A stretch of DNA of 64,000 nucleotides. Origin: Novosphingobium sp. Rr 2-17 (GTDB lineage Bacteria > Pseudomonadota > Alphaproteobacteria > Sphingomonadales > Sphingomonadaceae). The stretch spans positions 1-64,000 of the forward strand of contig NZ_AKFJ01000110.1 of the NCBI RefSeq assembly GCF_000272475.1, given 5' to 3'. The position numbers and the translations under genes were made by a program. Numbering within the stretch: the first letter of the stretch is position 1; each line of letters begins with the position of its first letter. Shown here in pieces: positions 36,885-45,499 of the stretch. Under the pieces are notes generated by a model. It had not been told where the DNA came from. It did no database searches and saw only the letters and a program-made list of their open reading frames with translations.

Positions 36885-39344
36885 ATGAGGGATCGGACCA
36901 CACAGCGAAGCGCGCGGGGGATGGAAAGAAACGTCCAGGATACGGACCAAAAAAAGGGGTTTCGCGTGATGTCTCGTAACAAGAATGAGATTGAGATTGC
37001 TGCTCGCCATCAGCGCGGTCGGTGGGCGCAGGCGGCGTCTTGTGGCGCAATCGCATGCAGCATGGTCGCGCTGGCGCTTGGCACACCGGCCTTCGCTGCC
37101 GATGCTGCTGCTGATACCGCCGCTTCCGACGATAGCACGAGCACGATCGTAGTGACGGCGCTGCGCCGCGAGCAGTCGATCAACGAAGTGCCCATCTCGG
37201 TGAACAGCTACTCCAAGCAGGCGATGGACCAGCAGGGTATCCGCTCCATCGAGGATCTTTCCCGGTACACCCCTGCCCTGACATTCACCTCTTCGGCCGG
37301 CGTCAGCGCCAATAACGGCAGCAACATCTCCATCCGTGGCCTGACCTCGGATGTGGGTTCGGCCACCACCGCGATCTATATCGACGACACTCCGATCCAG
37401 ATCCGCAACGTCGGCTATTATGGCGGCAACCCCTATCCCAAGGTCTTTGACCTCGACCGCGTGGAAGTACTTTACGGGCCGCAAGGCACTTTGTTTGGCG
37501 CCAGTGCAGAGGGCGGCGCCGTACGCTTCATCACGCCGGGTCCGAACTACGACGCGTTCCACATCTACGCTCGCTCGCAGGTTTCGTTCACCGAAAAGGG
37601 CGCACCCAGCTACGAAACGGGTCTCGCGTTCGGCGGCCCGATCACGGAGAATTTGGCCTTCCGCATGAGCGGTTGGTATCAGCACACCGGCGGTTACATC
37701 GACCAAGTGGCGCAGGGCACTGACAACGTCATCAAGAAGGACATCAATTCCAGCAACGCGTTCGTCTATCGAGCATCTCTGGGCTGGAAGCCGACCGACA
37801 CGCTGACGATCACACCCGCCTTCTACTACCAGCGCACGCATTCGAACGCTCGCGATGACTACTGGGAAGGCTACGGCGACGCGTCCAACAACGACTACCA
37901 CACCGGCGTCTACGGCCAGGAGCCCAGCACGGACACGTTTTACCTGCCTTCGCTCAAGGTAAACTGGGAAGTCGCGCCCAACATCGATCTCATCACCAAC
38001 ACGTCCTACTTTGCCCGCAAGCAGGAGCAGACGCTGAACTACGGGACCTACTTCTCGGTCCTGCGTACCGGCAACGCGTTCGGAACATACTCGAACAAGG
38101 ACCTCGACAACGCTTACGACTACCTGAATCTGAAACAGAAAAACTTCGTTCAGGAAGCGCGGCTGCAGTCCTACGATAACGCGCTGATCGACTGGACGGC
38201 GGGGGTTTACTACTCCAAAACCAAGCAGGACTTCAGCAACTACACCGGATCGGGACGCACGCCCGGAACTTTGGTCAGCGGTTACACCCAGTACGATAAC
38301 CGCTACAGCTACGTGAACCTCGTCAATACCAAGGAAGAACAGATCGCTGGTTACGCCAGCGTCGACGTGAAGCCTACCGAGGGTCTGACGCTGACTGCTG
38401 CCATCCGCTACAGCCACGTCGATTTCGATTTCCAAAATACAGTTGACGGTCCTTCCGTCAAAAACGTACGCACCGTGACTACTGCAAACACCAAGGAAGG
38501 CGCCTGGACGCCCAAGTTCGGCATCTCGTACAAGATCGCGCCGAACAACATGGTCTACGCCTCGGCGACCAAGGGCTTCCGTCCCGGTGGCGCCCAGGCC
38601 AAGATCGTCAATGAATCTTGCGCTGGCGATCTTGCGGCGCTGGGCCTCAGCGAGAGCCCTACCTCGTATAAGTCGGACTCCATGTGGTCCTACGAAGCAG
38701 GCACCAAGAACGCTTTGTTCGGCGGCAAGGTGAACGTAGGCGCCAGCGCTTACCTGATGAAGTGGAAGAACATTCAGCAGTCCGTGCGCCTGCCGACATG
38801 CTCTTTCTCGATGATCTACAACCTCGGCAACGCAACTGCTAAGGGCCTGGAAGCCACGATTGACGTGCGTCCGTTCGAAGGCCTGAACCTGGGCGGCAAT
38901 GTCGGCTACGTCAAAACGACGTATGACGATGACATCTACAGCGGCAGTGGCAGCAACATCCTGTTGCTCAAGGCAGCAGGCCAGCACATCGGCGGCCCGG
39001 CCTGGACCGGCCACTTTTACGGTTCGTATGAGGCGCCCGTCACGGACACTGTGAAAGCGTACGTGCGCGGCGATTACACCTTTGCGAGCCATCAATATCA
39101 GTTCCAGTCGGACCCTACGAGCTATGGGTACGACTCCGGTCTGACGGCGCTGGGCGCTCGCAACTTCGTATCCGCGCGCCTCGGCGCCCGGTTCAGTGGT
39201 GCGGATCTTTCGCTCTTCGTCGACAACTTGTTCAATTCGCATGACGTTTTGGCCCGAGGCCACGACTCGACCGGCTCGACGCTCTACTACGATCAGAGCT
39301 ACCGCCCGCGCACCGTGGGCCTGACGCTCTCGTTCGTGAACTAA
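36885..39344 (+). CDS. TonB-dependent outer-membrane receptor
   Basis: An 819-residue receptor from ATG 36885, which follows TGGAGGA at 36874-36880. Signal region is unusually long: a charged lead of about 50 residues precedes the hydrophobic stretch GAIACSMVALALGTPAFA; ATGs at 36921 or 36969 are alternative starts. Then STIVVTALRREQSINEVPISV (TonB box and plug), SIRGLTSDVGSATTAIYIDDTPI, DLDRVEVLYGPQGTLFGASAEGGAVRF, and a barrel ending VGLTLSFVN. A 908-codon open stretch on the opposite strand is a shadow. Divergent from the amidohydrolase, suggesting shared use of one substrate; inference. Confidence 0.93.
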   Translation: MRDRTTQRSARGMERNVQDTDQKKGFRVMSRNKNEIEIAARHQRGRWAQAASCGAIACSMVALALGTPAFAADAAADTAASDDSTSTIVVTALRREQSINEVPISVNSYSKQAMDQQGIRSIEDLSRYTPALTFTSSAGVSANNGSNISIRGLTSDVGSATTAIYIDDTPIQIRNVGYYGGNPYPKVFDLDRVEVLYGPQGTLFGASAEGGAVRFITPGPNYDAFHIYARSQVSFTEKGAPSYETGLAFGGPITENLAFRMSGWYQHTGGYIDQVAQGTDNVIKKDINSSNAFVYRASLGWKPTDTLTITPAFYYQRTHSNARDDYWEGYGDASNNDYHTGVYGQEPSTDTFYLPSLKVNWEVAPNIDLITNTSYFARKQEQTLNYGTYFSVLRTGNAFGTYSNKDLDNAYDYLNLKQKNFVQEARLQSYDNALIDWTAGVYYSKTKQDFSNYTGSGRTPGTLVSGYTQYDNRYSYVNLVNTKEEQIAGYASVDVKPTEGLTLTAAIRYSHVDFDFQNTVDGPSVKNVRTVTTANTKEGAWTPKFGISYKIAPNNMVYASATKGFRPGGAQAKIVNESCAGDLAALGLSESPTSYKSDSMWSYEAGTKNALFGGKVNVGASAYLMKWKNIQQSVRLPTCSFSMIYNLGNATAKGLEATIDVRPFEGLNLGGNVGYVKTTYDDDIYSGSGSNILLLKAAGQHIGGPAWTGHFYGSYEAPVTDTVKAYVRGDYTFASHQYQFQSDPTSYGYDSGLTALGARNFVSARLGARFSGADLSLFVDNLFNSHDVLARGHDSTGSTLYYDQSYRPRTVGLTLSFVN

Positions 39345-39373
39345 GACAAAACCCCCTGAGGGTCGCAACGGGC

Positions 39374-39405
39374 GGCGGGAGCAGCAATGCTCCCGCCGTT
39401 CTTTT
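39374..39405 (+). terminator. Intrinsic terminator of the receptor gene
   Basis: GGCGGGAGCA (39374-39383) pairs with TGCTCCCGCC (39388-39397) around loop GCAA, followed by GTTCTTTT. Confidence 0.85.
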
Positions 39406-39429
39406 GTGCGGTTAGCAAATGGCAGGCAC

Positions 39430-39462
39430 AAAAAAGCCCCACGCGGATCGCGCAGGGCTTTG
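39430..39462 (-). terminator. Intrinsic terminator of the lipase-like gene
   Basis: AAAAAGCCC-type arm (39430-39439) pairs with GGGCTTTG-type arm (39455-39462). Read on the minus strand it ends in GGGGCTTTTTTGT and lies 22 bp after the hydrolase stop codon. Confidence 0.75.
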
Positions 39463-39483
39463 TCTATCGCAGGAGTAAGGCAA

Positions 39484-40776
39484 TCATCCTTGCGAGGACG
39501 TCTTTTTCTGAAGCGGCCCCGGAGGCGCAATGGTGCCGCAGTTCGATGTCGGCACCTTTCCGGCCAGCAGTGCCTTGGCGAATGGGATGGAGTCACGCGC
39601 AGAGACGTTCACAGTGCTGCCGTGATCCTCGCCCGGATACGTGTGCCACTGAACCCGCGTCCCGGCGGCGCACATCGCCTTGACGGCGTTGTACTGACCC
39701 TGCGTGCCCGCCATATCATCGGCCAGGCCAGTGCCAGCGAAGATCACGCCGGGCATCTTGCCGTCGGGAAAGTTGAAATTGGCGTCCATCTTCCCGTCGA
39801 TCGGGGCGAGGTTTTCGACGAAGGCGTCCTGCCCGGTCAGCCCTTCTTCCTTGGCCTGCGCAAACAGATCGCGCAGGCAGGCGCTGCGCGCGCGCTTGAG
39901 CAAGGCATAGCCGGCGGGCTTCACGAAATCGGCCGGATCAAGCTCGGGGTGCAAAGCGCGGTCGATGCCGGCGATCCGCAACATTCCAAAGCCGGGGTTC
40001 ATGTGGTGAGCGTCGGTCAGCGTGTTCGACTTTGCGACGTAATCGACGGGGCGCGGCGTATCGAACGTCATGACTAGGCCGGTTGCGACGGTGCCGGCCA
40101 CCTGCAAGTTCGGCGCGTAGGCGGGCGCCAGATACGTCGCGCCCAGCGCCGCGCCCGACCCTTGCGACTGGCCGACGACGATGACGCGGTTCGATAGCAC
40201 GCGCGGGTAGGCAGCAACGGCTGCACGCGCGCCATCCAGCACCGAGCGCCCTTCGGAACGCCAGAGCAAATAGGGATGCATCCCCTTCGTTCCCAAGCCC
40301 TCGTAGTCGGTGGCGACAACCGCGAAGCCGGCCTCCAGCCACTTGCCCAGATATTCGTCATCACGCTCGGACGTTCCGGTCCACGACGGCGCGCATGGAT
40401 CGGCAACACCCGTGGTTCCATGAGCCCATGCCATGACTGGCCAACCGCCTTTGGGTGCCTTGCCTTTGGGCAGGAACATCATACCCGAGACGGCCACGGC
40501 ACCGCGACCCACGCCGCTGGTCGAACTATAGAGGATGCGCAGCGCCGTGCCGGCTTCGGGCTGGGGTAGCTTGGTCGGCAAGGCCTCTTGCCGCAACATC
40601 CGACCCGGCTGACCAACCGGCCCGCTCCAGTCGTAGAACGGCGAGACACCGCCGTCCCCGTCGATGTTGCCCCGGTCAGTGGTGGTTCGGTTCTGCTCGG
40701 CCATCGCGATGTTGGGCACGATCGAGGCGAGTGGCAGCGCGGCGATCGCCGCAAGAGTGGTGATGCGGTGTTTCAT
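39484..40776 (-). CDS. Secreted alpha/beta-hydrolase of the LIP (secretory lipase) family
   Basis: A 430-residue protein with a signal peptide ending NIAMA before EQNR. Alpha/beta-hydrolase triad: nucleophile Ser204 in VVGQSQGSGAAL, Asp in FAGTGLADDM (about 366-367), His in YPGEDHGSTV (about 396). AWAHGTTG (about 116-123) is the oxyanion-hole HG region. This is the layout of the LIP family of secreted triacylglycerol or general esterases. Its terminator faces that of the receptor gene. The substrate may be an ester-linked nutrient in the envelope or outside. Confidence 0.85.
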   Translation of the reverse strand: MKHRITTLAAIAALPLASIVPNIAMAEQNRTTTDRGNIDGDGGVSPFYDWSGPVGQPGRMLRQEALPTKLPQPEAGTALRILYSSTSGVGRGAVAVSGMMFLPKGKAPKGGWPVMAWAHGTTGVADPCAPSWTGTSERDDEYLGKWLEAGFAVVATDYEGLGTKGMHPYLLWRSEGRSVLDGARAAVAAYPRVLSNRVIVVGQSQGSGAALGATYLAPAYAPNLQVAGTVATGLVMTFDTPRPVDYVAKSNTLTDAHHMNPGFGMLRIAGIDRALHPELDPADFVKPAGYALLKRARSACLRDLFAQAKEEGLTGQDAFVENLAPIDGKMDANFNFPDGKMPGVIFAGTGLADDMAGTQGQYNAVKAMCAAGTRVQWHTYPGEDHGSTVNVSARDSIPFAKALLAGKVPTSNCGTIAPPGPLQKKTSSQG

Positions 40777-40935
40777 GGCGGGTAGGCTTCCCTTTGCGAC
40801 GATGGACCGAGTTCTAGCCTTTGTCGCGCGCTGCCGGACTCTCCGAAAAGTATACGCCTCGGTGCGGATTGCGAACCCCGCTTGCCCAGCAGCACCCGGC
40901 TCCTATCGTCCCCACAACAAGGAGTTTAGTCGAAT

Positions 40936-42129
40936 ATGGCGGACGCGCGCACGCAGCAGGGTAACTGGTCAACCGTGGCCGTGGTCTACGCCATTGGCCT
41001 GGGCAGCATGGCGCTGGTCGGCATCCTCTCGCCGCTGGCGACCCGGATCACCCAAGGCCTGGGCGTCCCCGCAGCCTCGATCGGGCTGACGATCGCACTG
41101 TTCTCACTGCCGGCGGCGATCGTCGCCACCATCGGCGGCGGCATCGTCGATCGGTTGGGGCCGCGCCGGGTGCTGCTGCTGACATCGCCGGTCTTCGTCC
41201 TGGCCGACGCAGTGCTGTGGATGGCGCATGACTTGTGGTTGTTCAACCTGGGCGTGCTGCTGTCCGGGATCGGCTATCTCGGCATTCTCAACGGTGGTGC
41301 GGCCATGCTGATCGGCGCGCTGGATGGCTCTGCCCGGACCAAGGCAATGACGCTGTGGTCCACATATGCGCCTACAGGGTTTGCTCTGGGTCTGTTGACT
41401 GCCGCGCCGTTCACCGGGGGCGATAAGTGGCGCTGGGCGATCGCGATGCACGGCGCATTCATGGCGGTTTGCGCCATCAGCGCGTTCGCCCTGCCGCATG
41501 TAGCGCTCCTGGCGTCAAAAGGCGTTACCGCGCGTGAGAAGCTCGCCAGCTTGTTCGCTGGCTTGCGGCATCCGCAAGTCTTGATGCTGGGGATCGCGAT
41601 GGCGATGCCGTCGATGATCTCCTACGGCACCAGCCTTGCCGCGCCGACCTACCTTGCCAAAGTGCATGGCGTCAGCCTGGCTGCATCGGCCAGCATTGTC
41701 GCCATCGCCAAGGTTGCCGCCGTCTTGCTGGGCGGCACCGTTACTGGCGCCTTGCTCATCCGCGATTTTCCGCCGCGCCGGCTGCTGGCGATCGTGGTGG
41801 TGATCGGGATCGCTGCGCAAACCGCCCTGTTTTTGCCGTCGAGCCCGCTGGTGCTGGCGATCGCCGGCCTGATGGCCTGGCTCTTCACCTATGGCGCTGC
41901 AACGGGCGTATGCATGGCGACGATGCCTGCGCTTTCCGGCAAGGGCCTGGGCGGCGGCAGCGTGGCAGGGCTCGTCAACCAATTCGTATCCATCGCCTCG
42001 TTCCTGACGCCGACGATCTATTTCTGGCTGAATGATTGGACCGGCTATGTCGTTGTCGCGGTGGCCGCGCTGCTGGTGTGCCTTGCTGCACTGCCAACCG
42101 TAGGCGCGGCTCGACCGGCCACCGCCTGA
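40936..42129 (+). CDS. Major facilitator superfamily transporter
   Basis: A 397-residue permease with 12 predicted membrane segments, and the loop 2-3 MFS signature GGGIVDRLGPRRVLLL (about 62-77). AAGGAG lies 11 bp before the ATG. It is probably an importer or exporter of a small organic anion; CynX/nitrate-type or MMR-like assignment cannot be made. It is convergent with the SDR at 42136-42852 (6 bp gap) and opens the catabolic block. Confidence 0.85.
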   Translation: MADARTQQGNWSTVAVVYAIGLGSMALVGILSPLATRITQGLGVPAASIGLTIALFSLPAAIVATIGGGIVDRLGPRRVLLLTSPVFVLADAVLWMAHDLWLFNLGVLLSGIGYLGILNGGAAMLIGALDGSARTKAMTLWSTYAPTGFALGLLTAAPFTGGDKWRWAIAMHGAFMAVCAISAFALPHVALLASKGVTAREKLASLFAGLRHPQVLMLGIAMAMPSMISYGTSLAAPTYLAKVHGVSLAASASIVAIAKVAAVLLGGTVTGALLIRDFPPRRLLAIVVVIGIAAQTALFLPSSPLVLAIAGLMAWLFTYGAATGVCMATMPALSGKGLGGGSVAGLVNQFVSIASFLTPTIYFWLNDWTGYVVVAVAALLVCLAALPTVGAARPATA

Positions 42130-42135
42130 AAGGCG

Positions 42136-42852
42136 TCAGACCGCCGTATCGCCGCCATCAACGGGCAGCATGGCCCCGGTCATGTAACTGGCCGCGTCAG
42201 AGGCCAGGAAGCGAACTAGCGCCGCTGCCTCCGCTGCGCTGCCATGGCGGCGCAAGGGAATCCGTCCATCCACCCCCGCCCGCGCGCTCGGTGCATCCGG
42301 TATCGTCTCCCAGTACGCACGGGTCAGCGGCGTATCGAGCCACCCCCCAAGCACGGCGTTGACCCGGATACGGTCCGGCCCCAGTTCCGCCGCCAAGCTG
42401 CGCACGAGCCCCGCGATGCCGGCCTTCGTCGCCTGATAGGCATGGGTATAGGGCTGCCCACGTAAGGTCGCCGTAGACGAAACGATCGTTACGCTGGCGT
42501 TGCGAGATGCCTGCAGCAGTGGCAGCGCGCCCTGCACGGCCAGGAACGGCAACCGCAAGTTGATCGCGCACGCCCGGTCCCACATCGCCGCCGTCCACGC
42601 GTGGATCGGCGCGCTTTCCATCGCCGATGCAGCGATGACCAGCACGTCCAACCCGCCCAGCCGCGCGCAAACCGCCTGAACGATCCGCTCGCCCACGTCA
42701 GGCGATGCCAAGTCCAACGCGGCGAAATCTACTAGGCAGCCGTCCGGAGCGACTTCATCCATCAGCAGGACCGCATCGCCTTGCTGCAAAAAGGCTTTCG
42801 CGATCTCGCCGCCAAGGCCACTCGCGCCGCCAATCACCAGTACTGCGGCCAT
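42136..42852 (-). CDS. Short-chain dehydrogenase/reductase (SDR)
   Basis: A 238-residue classical SDR: nucleotide-binding GGASGLGGEIAKAF (about 8-21), NAG-equivalent region IAASAMESAP, catalytic Tyr/Lys in YTHAYQATKAGIAGL, PVDGGDTAV end. The ATG at 42852 follows AAGGA; a 79-codon upstream extension in the same frame lies in the divergent promoter area and was discarded. Active site TyrxxxLys is Y-Q-A-T-K. It is more diverged than the three sister SDRs of this block. Substrate unknown. Confidence 0.88.
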   Translation of the reverse strand: MAAVLVIGGASGLGGEIAKAFLQQGDAVLLMDEVAPDGCLVDFAALDLASPDVGERIVQAVCARLGGLDVLVIAASAMESAPIHAWTAAMWDRACAINLRLPFLAVQGALPLLQASRNASVTIVSSTATLRGQPYTHAYQATKAGIAGLVRSLAAELGPDRIRVNAVLGGWLDTPLTRAYWETIPDAPSARAGVDGRIPLRRHGSAAEAAALVRFLASDAASYMTGAMLPVDGGDTAV

Positions 42853-42981
42853 GCCCGTTCCTTCGCATTTCAAGTGAGCAGCCAAGCACCTGAGTTTGCC
42901 CTGTGCCCATGTCCCTATCGGCAACGGGTGTGACGATAAAAAGCAACTCTCGGCAACACCGCAAGCCGCTACCATCGGCTC

Positions 42982-43794
42982 ATGACATTGGCACCCAGCC
43001 TCGACCTGAACCTGGACTTCGACGCCGAAAACCCGGTGGAGGTCCGCCGCGCCATTCGCGAGGGCCGCTTCACCGGGTTCACCAACCATGTCGCGCGCCG
43101 CTTCGTCCAGGGCAATCTGGTCGCCGTGCCCGAATCACACGCTGACGCTTTTGAGCTTTACTGTCGCTCCAACCCGCAAGCGCTGCCCCTGCTGGGGCGC
43201 AGCGAACCGGGCTCACGCGCCATTCCCGCCCTCGCTGCGGACCTCGACATCGCCCGAGACACCGGGGGCTACATGGTGTTCCGCGACGGCGAACTCGTCG
43301 ATACCCCACGCGATGCCTCGCCGATGTGGCGCGACGATCTGGTCGCCTTCGTCCTGGGCTGCTCGTTCTCGTTCGAATCGATCCTGCAAAGCCACGGCGT
43401 CCACTTGCGGCATCTGGCGGAAGGCAACGTGTCGGCTATGTACCAGACCAATCACATGACCACGCCGGTCGGTCCGTTCGCCGGCCAACTGGTCGTCTCG
43501 ATGCGCGCGCTATCGCCGACCGATGCGATCAAGGCGACGCTCCTCTCCGCGCGTTACCCGCAATTCCACGGTGCGCCGGTCTCACTTGGCCTACCCCAGG
43601 ACCTCGGCATTGCCGACCTGGCGGACAGCTACGGTGGCCACGGCCTTACCGAACTCAGGCCGAACGAATTGCCCGTGTTCTGGGCATGCGGGGCGACCGG
43701 CCAGAACGCGGTGCGCAACGCGAAGCTGCCGCTTTGCATCACCCATTACAAGGCGCACATGGTCGTGACCGACGTGCCGCTCCCCAAGGACTGA
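42982..43794 (+). CDS. DUF1445 / D-glutamate cyclase family protein (putative hydro-lyase)
   Basis: A 270-residue protein of the DUF1445 family. Recognisable segments: TGFTNHVARRFVQGNLVAVPESHADAF, CRSNPQALPLLGRSEPG, VAFVLGCSFSFESIL, MYQTNHMTTPVGPFAGQLVVSMR, and THYKAHMVVTDVP at the end with conserved His. In animals the related DGLUCY converts D-glutamate to 5-oxo-D-proline; bacterial members (YcsI-like) are annotated as hydro-lyases without proof. It heads a plus-strand operon with a PhyH-like dioxygenase 6 bp downstream. A role in cyclic amide formation or dehydration is inference. Confidence 0.85.
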   Translation: MTLAPSLDLNLDFDAENPVEVRRAIREGRFTGFTNHVARRFVQGNLVAVPESHADAFELYCRSNPQALPLLGRSEPGSRAIPALAADLDIARDTGGYMVFRDGELVDTPRDASPMWRDDLVAFVLGCSFSFESILQSHGVHLRHLAEGNVSAMYQTNHMTTPVGPFAGQLVVSMRALSPTDAIKATLLSARYPQFHGAPVSLGLPQDLGIADLADSYGGHGLTELRPNELPVFWACGATGQNAVRNAKLPLCITHYKAHMVVTDVPLPKD

Positions 43795-43799
43795 GCATC

Positions 43800-44657
43800 A
43801 TGAACATCGACGAGATCGTTTCGGACTATCACGAACATGGCTATGTCGTGGTCCCTGGCCTGCTCGAAGGCCCGGTGCTCGACAATCTGCGCACGCTGAC
43901 CGATCGCGTCGCGGCGAAGGCGGACGACGTCGATGGCGACGATGCCTGGTTCGATTTCGACACCGACGCCGCCGGCAACCGCACGATCCAGCGGATCAAG
44001 AAGCCCAACCGCATCGATCCTTACTACGCCGAACAAGCCGGAAACCCGCAGATTCTTGCCATTCTGACAAAGATCATCGGCGATCTCGTCCGCTTGTCCC
44101 ACACCAAGATCAACATGAAATCTGCCAACGGCGGCGCTGCGCTGGAATGGCATCAGGACTGGGCCTTCGCGCCGCATACCAACATGTCCACGTGCGTCGC
44201 CTCGGTGCTGCTCGATGGCGCTTCGGCTGCGAACGGGGCGATGCAGGTGATCCCCGGCAGCCACAAAGGCCCTCTGCTCGATCACCACGACGACGAAGGC
44301 TTCTTCTGCGGCGCCGTGGACACGCGCGAATTCGACATGAGCAAGGCCGTGTTACTGGAAGGCCCTCCCGGCACCGTCAGCTTCCACCATCCGATGACGT
44401 TGCACGGCTCCAGCGTAAACCGCTCGGGCGATCCGCGCCGCATCCTGTTCTACGAATACGCCGCCAGTGACGCATTTCCGCTGTTCTACAAAGTGGACTG
44501 GGAGGAATACGAATCCCGCCTCGTCGCTGGCGGTTCGACCACGCAAGTGCGGTTTGAGGACAACTATGTCCGCCTGCCGTTCCCTTCGCGCGCGGGCAGC
44601 TCGATCTACAAGATCCAGGCCCATTCGAAGCGCAAGTTCTTCGCGGACGCCGGCTGA
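43800..44657 (+). CDS. Phytanoyl-CoA dioxygenase (PhyH) family Fe(II)/2-oxoglutarate oxygenase
   Basis: A 285-residue oxygenase. Iron ligands are the HxD of LEWHQDWAF (about 117-119) and the distal His in SFHHPMTLHGSSVNRS; the Arg of NRSGDPRR binds 2-oxoglutarate. The N-terminal YHEHGYVVVPGLL is typical of PhyH. It hydroxylates an unknown substrate, and is located between DUF1445 (6 bp gap) and an SDR (3 bp gap), so hydroxylation followed by alcohol oxidation is a likely sequence. Confidence 0.88.
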   Translation: MNIDEIVSDYHEHGYVVVPGLLEGPVLDNLRTLTDRVAAKADDVDGDDAWFDFDTDAAGNRTIQRIKKPNRIDPYYAEQAGNPQILAILTKIIGDLVRLSHTKINMKSANGGAALEWHQDWAFAPHTNMSTCVASVLLDGASAANGAMQVIPGSHKGPLLDHHDDEGFFCGAVDTREFDMSKAVLLEGPPGTVSFHHPMTLHGSSVNRSGDPRRILFYEYAASDAFPLFYKVDWEEYESRLVAGGSTTQVRFEDNYVRLPFPSRAGSSIYKIQAHSKRKFFADAG

Positions 44658-44659
44658 AG

Positions 44660-45457
44660 ATGCCACAAGCTGTCGCCGTCCGCCCCATCGCCTTCGTCAC
44701 CGGCGCCAGCGCCGGCACCGGGCGAGAGATCGCCTTATCGCTCGGCCTATCCGGCTACGACGTGGCCCTGGTGGCGCGGCGCACGGCTGAGATGGAAGCG
44801 GTAGCCGAAACTATTCGCCAGGATGGCGGCGAAGCGCTCGTGCTCACGGCGGACGTGCGCGATGCCACGGCGCTGGAAGGTGCGCTCGACGCCTTTCTTG
44901 CATGGTCGGGCGGCAAAGTGAACGTGGTGGTGAACGCGGCGGGCTATACCGGCCCGCTCTCGCCTCCCATCGGCCAGTTCAGCATCGACGAGTTTGATTC
45001 GACGATCGCCACCAACTTGCGCGCGCCGTTCATCGTGCTTTCGCGTCTGCTGCCGATCATGCGGGCGGCAGGCTCAGGCCGGATCGTCAACATCGGCGGC
45101 AACCATGGCATGCGCGGACGCGCTGGCCGGTCGAGCTACTCCGCATCGAAATGGGGCCTTCGCGGCCTGACCCGCAGCGCCGCATTGGAAGCAGGACCGG
45201 ATGGCGTCACGGTCAACTACATTGCCCCCGGCCCCATCGCAGTGCCGCGCATGAAGGCGAACTGGCGCGCGCTCGCCGAGCAACGCGGATTGTCGGAGGA
45301 AGACGCGTTGAAGGCCTATGTCGCCGACATGGGTATCCCGCTCAATCGCCCCAGCGAGATGGAGGACATCGTCGCGATGGTGCTCTATCTCGTGGGCGAA
45401 GGTGGCCGCAACGTCACGGGGCAGGAACTGGTGATCGACGGCGGCGCGACGCTGTAG
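44660..45457 (+). CDS. Short-chain dehydrogenase/reductase (SDR)
   Basis: A 265-residue classical SDR. TGASAGTGREIALSL (about 14-28) binds the nucleotide; NAAGYTG; catalytic YSASKWGLRGLTRSAALEAGP (about 157-177), and ELVIDGGATL ends the protein. The stretch MRGRAGRSSYSASKW is nearly shared with SDRs at 52184 and 59368, showing paralogy. It is last in the DUF1445-PhyH-SDR operon and probably oxidises the hydroxylated product of PhyH. Confidence 0.9.
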   Translation: MPQAVAVRPIAFVTGASAGTGREIALSLGLSGYDVALVARRTAEMEAVAETIRQDGGEALVLTADVRDATALEGALDAFLAWSGGKVNVVVNAAGYTGPLSPPIGQFSIDEFDSTIATNLRAPFIVLSRLLPIMRAAGSGRIVNIGGNHGMRGRAGRSSYSASKWGLRGLTRSAALEAGPDGVTVNYIAPGPIAVPRMKANWRALAEQRGLSEEDALKAYVADMGIPLNRPSEMEDIVAMVLYLVGEGGRNVTGQELVIDGGATL

Positions 45458-45468
45458 GTAATACCACG

Positions 45469-45492
45469 GGGGAGCGACGGAACGCTCCCCTT
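45469..45492. terminator. Shared terminator between convergent operons
   Basis: GGGGAGCG (45469-45476) pairs with CGCTCCCC (45483-45490) around a 6-bp loop, between the SDR stop (45457) and the stop of the glutamine-synthetase-like gene (45500). Confidence 0.6.
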
Positions 45493-45499
45493 CGGCACG

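Noticed and set aside
36870..39596. A 908-codon open frame on the minus strand over the TonB receptor at 36885-39344.
   Set aside because: Its translation has no family pattern and follows from GC-rich codon bias of the receptor on the other strand, which has full domain structure.
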